64,000 nt of DNA. Origin: Amphritea sp. (lineage in GTDB: Bacteria; Pseudomonadota; Gammaproteobacteria; Pseudomonadales; Balneatricaceae). Shown piece after piece: positions 55,064-63,777 of the stretch. A model generated the notes under the pieces. The model worked only from the letters and a program-made list of their open reading frames with translations. It did not search any database and was not told the DNA's origin. The first letter of the stretch is position 1; each line of letters begins with the position of its first letter. The DNA lies in assembly GCF_016744155.1 (NCBI RefSeq), contig NZ_JADGEW010000018.1:25004-89003 (forward strand). Reading direction: 5' to 3'. The translations under genes were made by a program, and so were the position numbers.

Positions 55064-55288
55064 ATGTATCCGACTCATATCTCTGAAAAGCTGTTGCTGC
55101 TGTTACATGCTTGGATGGCTGGGCTTAGTAAGTTGTGGTGCATGGTCTTTACGCGTCCCCCTGATGATCGGGGGCGAAAGTATAATTTTCCTATGCCGTC
55201 ATTATGGTTAAGTCTGATAGCTTCAGCAGTCTTTCTTGTGGCGATTATTTCGCTGCTTTACTGGCTTCTGACTACGCTGGCGGGGTAG
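55064..55288 (+). CDS. Small two-helix membrane protein after msrQ
   Basis: The 74-residue protein has a very good ribosome-binding site (GAGGAGG). There is a hydrophobic N-terminal stretch (about 8-28), a polar middle RPPDDRGRKY and a C-terminal helix (about 48-70). I do not recognise it. It follows msrQ by 16 bases and is probably co-transcribed. Confidence 0.68.
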   Translation: MYPTHISEKLLLLLHAWMAGLSKLWCMVFTRPPDDRGRKYNFPMPSLWLSLIASAVFLVAIISLLYWLLTTLAG

Positions 55289-55325
55289 GCCTTTTTTTCT
55301 GTAGTCTGAAGTTTTATTCTCTCCG

Positions 55326-55352
55326 GCAGGGGCGGTTATCCTACGCCCCTGC
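55326..55352 (+). terminator. Hairpin between the small membrane protein and coxB
   Basis: GCAGGGGCG (55326-55334) and CGCCCCTGC (55344-55352) form a perfect 9-bp GC-rich stem with a 9-base loop. No T tract follows, so termination may be partial. Confidence 0.6.
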
Positions 55353-55509
55353 ACTTACCACCATCGGTGTGTATTCTCCTTGCAGTCTGAAATCTGCTGC
55401 TATACTGGCTTATAACCAAGTGCATAACTCGGATATGTAATCATTATAAAAAGGACCAGAAATGCTTGGGGCACAGCTGTTTAGTTTTTGACAGCAAGGA
55501 GGCCTGGAG

Positions 55510-56622
55510 ATGAGACGTAACGGAAGGGTCCTGTTATTAGCAGGGCTTTTTTATGCGCCGCTGGTGTCTGCTGATTGGCAGATAAACCTTATCGAAGGGG
55601 CGACTGAAATTAGCCGCTCTGTCTATAACCTGCATATGGTTATTTTTTACATATGCGTTGCTATCGCCGTTGTGGTGTTCGGCGTTATGTTCTGGTCCAT
55701 CTTCTGGCATCGAAAGTCCCGGGGAGCCAAAGCTGCTCATTTTCATGAGAGTACCTGGGTAGAGATCGCCTGGACTATAGTGCCGGTGATCATTCTTGTC
55801 TCAATGGCTGTGCCTGCCAGTACCACCTTGATTCAGATGTACGATAAAAACAATGCTGAGCTTGATATCCAGATTACGGGATATCAATGGAAGTGGCGTT
55901 ATCAATATCTTAATCAGGATATCGACTTTTTTAGTAGTCTTGCGACGCCTCAGGAGCAGATTATTAATGAGCAGATTAAGGGGGATAACTATCTACTTGA
56001 AGTTGATAAGCCTCTCGTCATTCCCGCCGGTAAAAAAGTACGTTTCTTACTGACCTCTAACGATGTGATTCACTCCTGGTGGGTGCCTGCTCTGGCTGTG
56101 AAAAAGGATGCGATTCCAGGTTTTGTTAATGAATCATGGACGTTAGTAGATGAACCGGGAATATATCGGGGGCAATGTGCTGAGTTGTGCGGCCGTGATC
56201 ATGGTTTTATGCCGATAGTGGTCGAGGTTAAATCACCGGAAGATTATCAACTGTGGGTGGCTGAGCAGGCCAATCTCAAAGTGGCAGAGCAACAGTCTGC
56301 TCAGAAAGAGTGGAGCCAGGCAGAGTTGATGATACGGGGGGAAGAAGTTTACAAAGCCAGCTGTGCCGCTTGCCACCAATTTGAGGGGCAGGGTATTCCT
56401 GGAATATTCCCTGCATTAGCGGGTAGTCCCCTGATGTCAGGTGATTCGGCTGAGCATGTCGATGCGGTATTACATGGCCGTTCAGGAACGGCGATGCAGG
56501 CGTTTGCTGAGCAGCTTAATACGGTAGATTTAGCCGCAGTGATTACTTACGAACGAAACGCCTGGGGTAACCAGGGCGGCGCAGTGACTGTTCAGCAGAT
56601 TACTGAGTTGTTGAAGGAGTAG
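55510..56622 (+). CDS. coxB: Cytochrome c oxidase subunit II with fused cytochrome c domain
   Basis: Subunit II takes electrons from cytochrome c. The 370-residue protein has a signal peptide (about 1-21), two helices (about 42-65 and 85-105) and the CuA domain with His188, Cys223, Cys227, His231 and Met234 (CAELCGRDHGFM). A C-terminal monoheme cytochrome c domain carries CAACH at 285-289. The extra heme defines the caa3-like variant, which can draw electrons directly. It starts the cox cluster behind AAGGAGG. Confidence 0.95.
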   Translation: MRRNGRVLLLAGLFYAPLVSADWQINLIEGATEISRSVYNLHMVIFYICVAIAVVVFGVMFWSIFWHRKSRGAKAAHFHESTWVEIAWTIVPVIILVSMAVPASTTLIQMYDKNNAELDIQITGYQWKWRYQYLNQDIDFFSSLATPQEQIINEQIKGDNYLLEVDKPLVIPAGKKVRFLLTSNDVIHSWWVPALAVKKDAIPGFVNESWTLVDEPGIYRGQCAELCGRDHGFMPIVVEVKSPEDYQLWVAEQANLKVAEQQSAQKEWSQAELMIRGEEVYKASCAACHQFEGQGIPGIFPALAGSPLMSGDSAEHVDAVLHGRSGTAMQAFAEQLNTVDLAAVITYERNAWGNQGGAVTVQQITELLKE

Positions 56623-56626
56623 GGCG

Positions 56627-58231
56627 ATGGGTAGCTTAGAGCAGACAGTACATAGTACAGATCACCATGGCCCTGCAAAAGGCATCACTCGTTGGCTTTA
56701 TACAACCAACCATAAAGATATCGGCACGCTATATCTGTTGTTTAGTCTGACAATGTTTTTTGTCGGTGGTTGTATGGCGCTGACTATTCGGGCCGAACTG
56801 TTTCAGCCGGGACTGCAGTTGATAATGCCGGAGTTCTTTAATCAGATGACCACCATGCACGGTCTGATTATGGTCTTCGGAGCAGTAATGCCAGCGTTTG
56901 TCGGCTTAGCTAACTGGATGATTCCGATGATGGTAGGCTCCCCGGATATGGCGCTGCCGCGGATGAATAACTGGAGCTTTTGGATTCTGCCTTTTGCCTT
57001 CGTGATGATGTTGTCTACTCTGCTGATGGAGGGGGGGGCGCCTAATTTTGGCTGGACCTTTTACGCGCCTCTTTCCACAACCTATGCGCCTCCCAGTGTG
57101 ACCTACTTTATCTTTGCTGTGCATATGATGGGGATCAGCTCGATTATGGGTGCGATCAATGTGATCGCTACTATCCTCAATATGCGCGCCCCGGGCATGA
57201 AGTTGATGGATATGCCGTTGTTTGTCTGGACCTGGCTGATTACCGCATTCTTATTGATAGCGGTGATGCCGGTACTGGCAGGAGTGGTCACTATGATGTT
57301 GATGGATATCCATTTTGGCACCAGCTTCTTTGACGCAGCGGGTGGTGGTGATCCTGTCCTGTTTCAGCATGTCTTCTGGTTTTTCGGCCATCCGGAGGTG
57401 TACATCATGATTCTGCCTGCGTTCGGGATAGTGTCTGAGATTATTCCTACCTTTGCCCGTAAGCGATTGTTTGGTTATACCTCAATGGTGTACGCCACAG
57501 GCTCCATTGCGATTCTTTCCTTTATCGTTTGGGCTCACCATATGTTTACCGTAGGTTTACCCCTGGCCGGAGAGTTGTTCTTTATGTATACCACTATGCT
57601 TATTGCGGTTCCTACTGGGGTAAAAGTATTCAACTGGGTGGCCACGATGTTTCGCGGCTCGATGACCTTCGAAACCCCGATGCTATTTTCGCTGGCTTTT
57701 GTTGTGCTTTTTACTATCGGTGGTTTCTCTGGTCTGATGTTGGCAATAGCTCCTGCCGATTTCCAATATCACGATACTTACTTTGTAGTGGCTCATTTCC
57801 ATTATGTGCTGGTGCCGGGGTCGATTTTTTCTATTATGGCGGCGGCTTATTACTGGCTGCCAAAGTGGACCGGCCACATGTATAACGAGGCGATGGGTAA
57901 GCTGCACTTCTGGCTCTCATTTATTGGCGTTAATATTACTTTCTTCCCGATGCACTTTCTGGGTCTGGCGGGCATGCCTCGGCGTATTCCCGATTATGCC
58001 CTGCAGTTTGCTGATTTTAATATGGTGGCAACCTTTGGTGCCTTCCTGTTCGGTTTTTCCCAGTTAATCTTTGTTTATAATGTGATCAGCTGTGCTCGCT
58101 CGGGTAAAAAAGCCACTGCTCGGGTGTGGGAGGGCAGTCATGGGTTGGAATGGACACTGCCTTCACCTCCTCCTTATCACTCGTTTACCGAACCACCAGT
58201 TTTCACTAATCCCCATCGGGAAAATAGCTGA
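56627..58231 (+). CDS. coxA: Cytochrome c oxidase subunit I
   Basis: Subunit I holds heme a, heme a3 and CuB and reduces O2 to water while pumping protons. The 534-residue protein has twelve helices. Key sites are MTTMHGLIMVFG (heme a His), WFFGHPEVYIMILPAFG (CuB His, the cross-linked Tyr and the proton-channel Glu), VWAHHMFTVG and AHFHYVLVPG (heme ligands). GHPEVY marks the A1 type with D and K channels. It is 4 bases after coxB. Confidence 0.96.
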   Translation: MGSLEQTVHSTDHHGPAKGITRWLYTTNHKDIGTLYLLFSLTMFFVGGCMALTIRAELFQPGLQLIMPEFFNQMTTMHGLIMVFGAVMPAFVGLANWMIPMMVGSPDMALPRMNNWSFWILPFAFVMMLSTLLMEGGAPNFGWTFYAPLSTTYAPPSVTYFIFAVHMMGISSIMGAINVIATILNMRAPGMKLMDMPLFVWTWLITAFLLIAVMPVLAGVVTMMLMDIHFGTSFFDAAGGGDPVLFQHVFWFFGHPEVYIMILPAFGIVSEIIPTFARKRLFGYTSMVYATGSIAILSFIVWAHHMFTVGLPLAGELFFMYTTMLIAVPTGVKVFNWVATMFRGSMTFETPMLFSLAFVVLFTIGGFSGLMLAIAPADFQYHDTYFVVAHFHYVLVPGSIFSIMAAAYYWLPKWTGHMYNEAMGKLHFWLSFIGVNITFFPMHFLGLAGMPRRIPDYALQFADFNMVATFGAFLFGFSQLIFVYNVISCARSGKKATARVWEGSHGLEWTLPSPPPYHSFTEPPVFTNPHRENS

Positions 58232-58236
58232 GGTGG

Positions 58237-58821
58237 ATGATGAATCAGTTGCAGCGACGTAACCGATCTCTGGTAACCCGATTGATAGTCGGTACGGTGT
58301 TGATGTTTGGCTTCGGTTTTTTACTGGTGCCGCTATACGACGTGTTCTGTAGGGTTACCGGACTGAACGGTAAAGTGCTGAATAATGGGCCGGTGACTCA
58401 GTCTGTCGAGATCAATAGAGATCGTCGGGTGAAAGTACAGCTTCTGGCGGTTAATAATGAGGCGATGCCCTGGCGATTCAAACCACAAGAGTCTGAAATA
58501 ACAGTCTTCCCTGGTGAGATGAAGCAGACCGCTTTTGTCGCGCTTAACCCTACCCAGCGGAGTATGGTGGGGCAAGCTGTTCCCAGCGTCGCCCCGTCTG
58601 AAGCGGCGGAGCATCTTCATAAAGTTAACTGCTTCTGTTTTGAACAACAGCCATTGATGGCGGGTGAAGAGCGTGCCATGCCCTTGGTGTTTATGATTGA
58701 TGATGAACTACCTCAACATATTTCAACGATAACGCTGTCTTATACCCTGTTTGATATTACCCCCGAACCCAGGCCGACACTGACGCTTCAGGAGCATCGG
58801 CAAGGAGTGAGCTATGAGTAG
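58237..58821 (+). CDS. ctaG: Copper-delivery assembly factor CtaG/Cox11
   Basis: CtaG inserts CuB into subunit I. The 194-residue protein has one N-terminal helix (about 14-32) and a periplasmic domain with the copper-binding motif KVNCFCFEQQPLMAGE (CFCF). Its end overlaps coxC by 8 bases. Two ATGs in a row (58237 and 58240) are possible starts. Confidence 0.94.
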   Translation: MMNQLQRRNRSLVTRLIVGTVLMFGFGFLLVPLYDVFCRVTGLNGKVLNNGPVTQSVEINRDRRVKVQLLAVNNEAMPWRFKPQESEITVFPGEMKQTAFVALNPTQRSMVGQAVPSVAPSEAAEHLHKVNCFCFEQQPLMAGEERAMPLVFMIDDELPQHISTITLSYTLFDITPEPRPTLTLQEHRQGVSYE

Positions 58822-59698
58822 CCAGGCTTATTATGTGCCAGCCCAGAGTCGCTGGCCTATTTTGGCATCTGTATCGTTGTTTCTGATGGCTTATGGTGCG
58901 GCTACTCTAATCAATGCGTTGAGTGCTGAGTCCGGTGGCATGCTTGGGCTTGTTTTATTATTGCTAGGTGCTCTGTGTATGGGGTTGATTATGGTGGGTT
59001 GGTTTGGTCATGTGATCGATGAAAGTGGCCAGGGGCTTTATTCCGACCAGATGGACCGATCCTTTCGCTGGGGGATGAGTTGGTTTATTTTTTCAGAAAT
59101 TATGTTCTTTGCCGCTTTTTTCGGCACTCTGTTTTATGTCCGTGTTCTCGCGGTTCCCTGGTTGGGAGGAGAGGGGGAAAAGGGCGTTTCGAATATGTTG
59201 TGGCAGGGCTTTGAAGCGACCTGGCCATTGATGACTACGCCGGATATGAATGCCTTTCCTGGCCCGGAAGGGCTTATTGATCCTCTGCATCTGCCTCTGA
59301 TAAATACTCTACTGTTGTTAAGTTCCAGCGTGACAGTCACGGTGGCCCATTACCGTTTGAAGCAGGACCGTCGGTCTCAGGTGATCTTGTGGTTGCTGCT
59401 TACTGTCGTTTTGGGTTGTGCCTTCCTTCTGTTTCAGGTTCTTGAGTATGTAGAGGCTTATCATGAGCTTGGGCTTACGCTGCAGGCGGGTATTTATGGC
59501 GCAACATTCTTTATTTTGACTGGTTTTCATGGAATGCATGTGACGCTGGGAACGCTGATGTTATTTATTATTTTACTCAGGGTTATTCGGGGGCATTTTG
59601 CACCAGACCATCACTTTGGTTTTGAGGCGGTCTCCTGGTACTGGCATTTTGTTGATGTGGTCTGGGTGGGGTTATTCCTGTTTGTTTATCTGTTGTGA
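58814..59698 (+). CDS. coxC: Cytochrome c oxidase subunit III
   Basis: Subunit III stabilises the oxidase. The 294-residue protein has seven helices and the family motifs SWFIFSEIMFFAAFFGTLFY, FFILTGFHGMHVTLGTLM and FEAVSWYWHFVDVVWVGLF. It overlaps ctaG at its start, and its end overlaps the opposite-strand DUF2909 gene by 27 bases. Confidence 0.95.
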   Translation: MSSQAYYVPAQSRWPILASVSLFLMAYGAATLINALSAESGGMLGLVLLLLGALCMGLIMVGWFGHVIDESGQGLYSDQMDRSFRWGMSWFIFSEIMFFAAFFGTLFYVRVLAVPWLGGEGEKGVSNMLWQGFEATWPLMTTPDMNAFPGPEGLIDPLHLPLINTLLLLSSSVTVTVAHYRLKQDRRSQVILWLLLTVVLGCAFLLFQVLEYVEAYHELGLTLQAGIYGATFFILTGFHGMHVTLGTLMLFIILLRVIRGHFAPDHHFGFEAVSWYWHFVDVVWVGLFLFVYLL

Positions 59699-59944
59699 TG
59701 ATGGCGGTAATGACGAGGGTTGGCTTACTGGGGTTAGTACAGGGAACGCTGTTCTGAGTTTTAGTTCGCCGCTATAAAACCCGATGAGGATAATCAGGAG
59801 TAAAAAGACTGCCAGTGAAACTCTTAAAACCAGTGATTTGACTGTGCGATGGGAGCGGCTTTGATCTTTGAGAAGAAAGTAGAGGCCTGAAAAGAGACTG
59901 ATAATAATGAAAATAAATATGAGCACTATAAGAGTTTTTAACAT
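59672..59944 (-). CDS. DUF2909-family twin-helix membrane protein
   Basis: The 90-residue protein has two membrane helices (about 4-25 and 40-62) and a polar Pro/Gln-rich tail. It matches DUF2909 proteins, which are found inside cox clusters of Pseudomonas and relatives, also on the opposite strand between coxC and surf1. Function unknown; location suggests oxidase assembly or membrane organisation. It lies head-to-head with surf1 (21 bases) and tail-to-tail with coxC. Confidence 0.82.
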   Translation of the reverse strand: MLKTLIVLIFIFIIISLFSGLYFLLKDQSRSHRTVKSLVLRVSLAVFLLLIILIGFYSGELKLRTAFPVLTPVSQPSSLPPSSQQINKQE

Positions 59945-59965
59945 TGCTATCTCTCCGGTGTTTAT

Positions 59966-60676
59966 ATGAGTAAAGCTCAGGGGATACCCCTTAGCAAGTG
60001 GCTAATCGGAACGCTTGCTCTGTTATTTATCCCATTATTGATCTGGTTGGGGGTGTGGCAGTTGCAACGTGCTGAGGAAAAGAGGCAGTTATTAGATAAC
60101 TGGAACAGGGCGTCCGAGATATTGAATCAGCTTCCGGAAAAGGGTGATGTTGAGGGAGAAAGAGTTACTTTAACCGGACGTTTCAATAGTGACGTGACTT
60201 ATCTTCTGGATAACCGGACCCGCAATGGTCGCAGTGGCTATGAGGTGATTATGCCCTTTATGCCGGACAGTTCGTCAGTGACAGTAATGGTTAATCTGGG
60301 GTGGGTAGCAGCAAGTAGTTATCGTGAGTATTTACCAGAGATAGCGTTGCCTGGGGGTGTTCAAAAGGTAACCGGTAGGGTTGTAACACCAAGGCCTTTG
60401 ATGCAGTTAAGCCCAGATAGTTGGGGCACGGTTGAATCGGTACGAATTCAGCAGTTGGATATGTCTCGGTTAGCTGAACGTCACCCGGGCTTGTATCCAG
60501 CGGTGATTCGTAGTGATAAAGCTTTACTGCCAGAACTGACTGTAGGGTGGCGGGTAGTGAATATCACACCAGGGAGGCATATTGGTTATGCGGTGCAATG
60601 GTTCGGGTTGGCGCTGGTATTGGTAACCGGTTGTGTTTGGCTGGGCTGGAATCAAAGACAAGAGGGGAAATTATGA
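59966..60676 (+). CDS. SURF1-family oxidase assembly protein
   Basis: The 236-residue protein has an N-terminal helix (about 10-30), a large periplasmic loop and a C-terminal helix (about 205-225). Family marks are WQLQRAEEKRQLL, RTRNGRSGYEVIMPF and YAVQWFGLALVLV. SURF1 helps place heme a in subunit I. It overlaps the next gene by 4 bases (ATGA). Confidence 0.92.
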   Translation: MSKAQGIPLSKWLIGTLALLFIPLLIWLGVWQLQRAEEKRQLLDNWNRASEILNQLPEKGDVEGERVTLTGRFNSDVTYLLDNRTRNGRSGYEVIMPFMPDSSSVTVMVNLGWVAASSYREYLPEIALPGGVQKVTGRVVTPRPLMQLSPDSWGTVESVRIQQLDMSRLAERHPGLYPAVIRSDKALLPELTVGWRVVNITPGRHIGYAVQWFGLALVLVTGCVWLGWNQRQEGKL

Positions 60677-61128
60677 GCAGGAAGCAGTTTCCGCGAGCAA
60701 CGTTTTGGTTGGTGTGGGCGGTTGCTTTGGTGCCTCTGTTGTTGGCATCCGGAGCATATTTTTCTGGCTGGCGACCCGCTCAACAGATAACACAGGGTGA
60801 GCTGTATCAACCGGGTGTAAGGTTTCAGGATCTGAAACTCTCAGAGCATGAGGTAAAGGAGGGAAGTTGGCAGTTGATTCTAGTGGTAGATCAGCAGTGC
60901 AAGAATGAGTGCACTCAGTGGCGGGAACTTCTTCCAGGATTACATGCCTCGCTGGGAAAAGATCGTGATCGTTTACTTTGGCAGCAGGTTGATGTCAGCC
61001 AACAGCAAAGTGGTTTATTACTTGCAGACCCCAGGGGGTTCATGGTGACTCGTTACAGTTTATCCCTTTCGCCGCAGGCTGTTTTGAAAGATCTGAAGCG
61101 CCTGTTAAAGATCTCTAAGGTGGGATGA
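60673..61128 (+). CDS. Membrane-anchored thioredoxin-like protein of cox cluster
   Basis: The 151-residue protein has one N-terminal helix (about 12-32) and a periplasmic domain with LILVVDQQCKNECTQWRELL, a CxxxC pattern as in SCO/thioredoxin-like copper chaperones, and later QQVDVSQQ. It lacks other SCO signatures, so it is only SCO-like. Genes in this position occur in Pseudomonas cox clusters without assigned function. The start at 60673 (MSRKQFPRA) sits in the surf1 stop; the longer frame from 60547 lies inside surf1. Confidence 0.75.
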   Translation: MSRKQFPRATFWLVWAVALVPLLLASGAYFSGWRPAQQITQGELYQPGVRFQDLKLSEHEVKEGSWQLILVVDQQCKNECTQWRELLPGLHASLGKDRDRLLWQQVDVSQQQSGLLLADPRGFMVTRYSLSLSPQAVLKDLKRLLKISKVG

Positions 61129-61129
61129 G

Positions 61130-62122
61130 ATGAATTGCCGGCGACCTCTGCTGCTCTGCTATATGGCGATAGGTTTAGCATTGCTGGTGATTCTGATGGG
61201 AGCCTGGACCCGAATTATGGATGCAGGCTTGGGTTGCCCAGACTGGCCTGGATGCTTTGGTCAGTTGATTGTTCCCACATCGCAAGAGCAGATTGCGCTG
61301 GCTCAACATCGCTTTGGCGGCATCGAGATTGATCTGTTTAAGGGCTGGGTCGAGATGACGCATCGTTATATGGCGGCGAGTTTGGGGGCGCTGATTCTCT
61401 TGTTAGCTTTTTTTGGTTGGCAGCGCCGTAAAGAGCCAGGTTATCCGGTTTGTTTGTCGTTTATGTTATTGGCGTTGGTCATGCTTCAGGGGGTGTTCGG
61501 CATGTGGACGGTCACGCTTAAATTACTTCCTCCGGTGGTGACTATTCATTTGATGGGAGGACTGCTAACGCTGACGTTACTGGTGTTGTTGGCAAGTAAG
61601 CTTCGTCAGTTCGGTCTATCCATTCAGAGAAGGTCGGCTGGTTGGGGTTTACGCTTAGCGGTAATCATACTGTTTATACAGATTTTTCTGGGAGGCTGGA
61701 CCAGTGCTAACTATGCTGGTTGGGCTTGCAACCACTGGATCAGTTGCATGGAAGGGCAGGTGGATGAACTGGATTTTAGGTCTGGCTTCAGCCTTAATTT
61801 TAATGCTGAGCAGAATTATCAAGGCGGCACGTTACCCCAGCCTGCCAGGGCGGCCATACAGATGGCTCATCGGGTCGGGGCATTTGTTGTGGTGGCGGTA
61901 GTGCTGTTGGTCTCTCTTGCATCCTTACCGGTCAAAAACAGCAGAAAGCCTGCGATTTTGCTTCTGATATTGTTAATGCTCCAGCTTGTTATTGGCGTTG
62001 CTAACGTAATGTACGGCGTGCCAACTATATTGGCGTGGACTCATCACTTAGGGGCTGTATTGCTATTGCTTTGTCTGCTTTGGCTGAAATTTAGTCATGA
62101 ATCGGGGGTGCGTGATGGATAA
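61130..62122 (+). CDS. ctaA: Heme A synthase CtaA (COX15)
   Basis: CtaA oxidises the methyl group of heme O to give heme A. The 330-residue membrane protein has eight helices in two halves and the family His motifs AQHRFGGIE, VEMTHRYMAASLG, VTIHLMGG, QMAHRVGAF and AWTHHLGAV. It follows the previous gene by one base and overlaps ctaB by 8 bases. Together with CtaB it supplies heme A for CoxA. Confidence 0.95.
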   Translation: MNCRRPLLLCYMAIGLALLVILMGAWTRIMDAGLGCPDWPGCFGQLIVPTSQEQIALAQHRFGGIEIDLFKGWVEMTHRYMAASLGALILLLAFFGWQRRKEPGYPVCLSFMLLALVMLQGVFGMWTVTLKLLPPVVTIHLMGGLLTLTLLVLLASKLRQFGLSIQRRSAGWGLRLAVIILFIQIFLGGWTSANYAGWACNHWISCMEGQVDELDFRSGFSLNFNAEQNYQGGTLPQPARAAIQMAHRVGAFVVVAVVLLVSLASLPVKNSRKPAILLLILLMLQLVIGVANVMYGVPTILAWTHHLGAVLLLLCLLWLKFSHESGVRDG

Positions 62123-63014
62123 CAATCAACAGATTATAGTTCAAACGTTTGCGTGGCGTGACTATCTGGAGCTCTGTAAGCCCAGAGTCGTGGCTGTGAT
62201 GTTACTGACCGCCATAGTAGGAATGTGCCTGGCGACTCCGGAATTTCCTCCAATAGATATTGTGATCAGCGCGACGCTAGGCATTGGCTTGATGGCATCA
62301 GGTGCTGCTGCAGTGAATCATGTGATGGACAGGAATATTGATGCCAAGATGGCGCGTACCCATCGACGTCCTTTGCCTCAGGGTAAAATTGATGAGACAA
62401 GAGCGCTAATATTTGCGTCGATGCTTTCGTTATCAGGGGTGGTTGTATTAATCGTTTGGACCAATGTTTTGACAGCCTGGCTGACGCTAGGCGCACTGAT
62501 TGGATACGCGGTTATTTATACTATGGTGCTAAAACGGGCTACGCCTTTGAATATTGTTATAGGAGGGATAGCGGGAGCGGCACCACCGCTACTGGGTTGG
62601 GTGGCTGTAACCGGTCAAATTGAACCTGATAGCTTATTGTTGGTATTGATTATTTTTGCCTGGACTCCACCTCATTTCTGGGCGCTCTGTATCCATAAAA
62701 AGGATGACTACGCGCGTGCCGGAGTTCCAATGCTGCCGGTCACCCATGGCGAGGAATATACCCGTCTACATATTTTGCTGTATACCGTACTGATGGTCAT
62801 AACCACACTATTTCCTGTCATGACAGGCATGAGTGGTGTCATCTATCTGATCGGGGTGACTGTGCTGAATCTGAGGTTTATCCAGTGGGCGGTAAGAGTT
62901 TTTCGGGCAAATGATACCGCTGCCCCGATGGCGATGTTTTGGTTCAGTGTGAAATATATTATGTGGTTATTTGTCGTCTTATTGGTCGATCACTACGTTT
63001 TAGGACTAAACTAA
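62115..63014 (+). CDS. ctaB: Protoheme IX farnesyltransferase CtaB (heme O synthase)
   Basis: CtaB adds the farnesyl tail to heme B. The 299-residue UbiA-type prenyltransferase has LELCKPRVVAVMLLTAIVG, the Asp-rich motif NHVMDRNIDAKMARTHRRPL and the second motif WTPPHFWALCIHKKDDYARAG. I chose the ATG at 62115 (MDNNQQ) with GGGGGTG upstream; the frame from 62097 is slightly longer and inside ctaA. Last gene of the oxidase cluster. Confidence 0.95.
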   Translation: MDNNQQIIVQTFAWRDYLELCKPRVVAVMLLTAIVGMCLATPEFPPIDIVISATLGIGLMASGAAAVNHVMDRNIDAKMARTHRRPLPQGKIDETRALIFASMLSLSGVVVLIVWTNVLTAWLTLGALIGYAVIYTMVLKRATPLNIVIGGIAGAAPPLLGWVAVTGQIEPDSLLLVLIIFAWTPPHFWALCIHKKDDYARAGVPMLPVTHGEEYTRLHILLYTVLMVITTLFPVMTGMSGVIYLIGVTVLNLRFIQWAVRVFRANDTAAPMAMFWFSVKYIMWLFVVLLVDHYVLGLN

Positions 63015-63160
63015 TTGCATCGGTAAAATTTTAGCAAATGATTAAAAACGGATTTAAGAACTGTCGTAGACAGATAGCAAAAGCCGGAAACAAGGAGAAT
63101 ACGGTTACTTGAAACTAAAATAAGGCCGAAGATAGAATCTGGCCTTGGGAGGTAAGACTT

Positions 63161-63766
63161 ATGTTCCTGCAACATATGTGGGGTGTAATTTACGACCCTA
63201 AGCATGAGTGGAGTGATATTCGTAAAGAGAATTACTCTATGATGCACTGCTTTATGGCTCAAATAAGCATACTAGCGGCAATACCTGCGCTGTCACTGTT
63301 TATTGGGTCAACTCAAATTGGCTGGAGTATATCCGGAGGAGAGTTTATAAAACTCTCGATCCAAAGCGCGATGATGGCCGCAGTGGCTTTCTATGCTGCT
63401 ATGTGGGTAGCGGTTGGTTTTATCGCTTATGTTATCCATTGGATGGAAAAGACTTACGGCGGAAGCGTAACTCTAGATGAATGCATGGTGTTGACCACCT
63501 TTACTGCAACGCCGCTGTTTCTGGCTGGAATTGTAGGCCTGTATCCTGTTCTGTGGCTCAATGTGATTGTTGGAATGATTGCGTTGGCGTATACGGTTTA
63601 TCTGCTTTATACAGGGGTTCCTGAGATTATGCAGATATCTGAAGACAGGGCTTTCTTCTTCGCTTCTTCGATTCTAACTGTCGGATTATGTGTGCTGGTC
63701 GGGTTGCTGACGGTGACCGTTATCTTATGGAGTACGATAATACCGTTGAGTTATCTGAGTGCTTAG
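63161..63766 (+). CDS. Yip1-family inner-membrane protein
   Basis: The 201-residue protein has five helices (about 30-50, 65-95, 110-132, 135-150, 170-195) and the Yip1-type start MFLQHMWGVIYDPKHEWSDI. Bacterial Yip1 proteins have no settled role. The gene follows ctaB after 147 bases, so it is probably a separate unit. Confidence 0.82.
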   Translation: MFLQHMWGVIYDPKHEWSDIRKENYSMMHCFMAQISILAAIPALSLFIGSTQIGWSISGGEFIKLSIQSAMMAAVAFYAAMWVAVGFIAYVIHWMEKTYGGSVTLDECMVLTTFTATPLFLAGIVGLYPVLWLNVIVGMIALAYTVYLLYTGVPEIMQISEDRAFFFASSILTVGLCVLVGLLTVTVILWSTIIPLSYLSA

Positions 63767-63777
63767 ATAAGTTAGAC

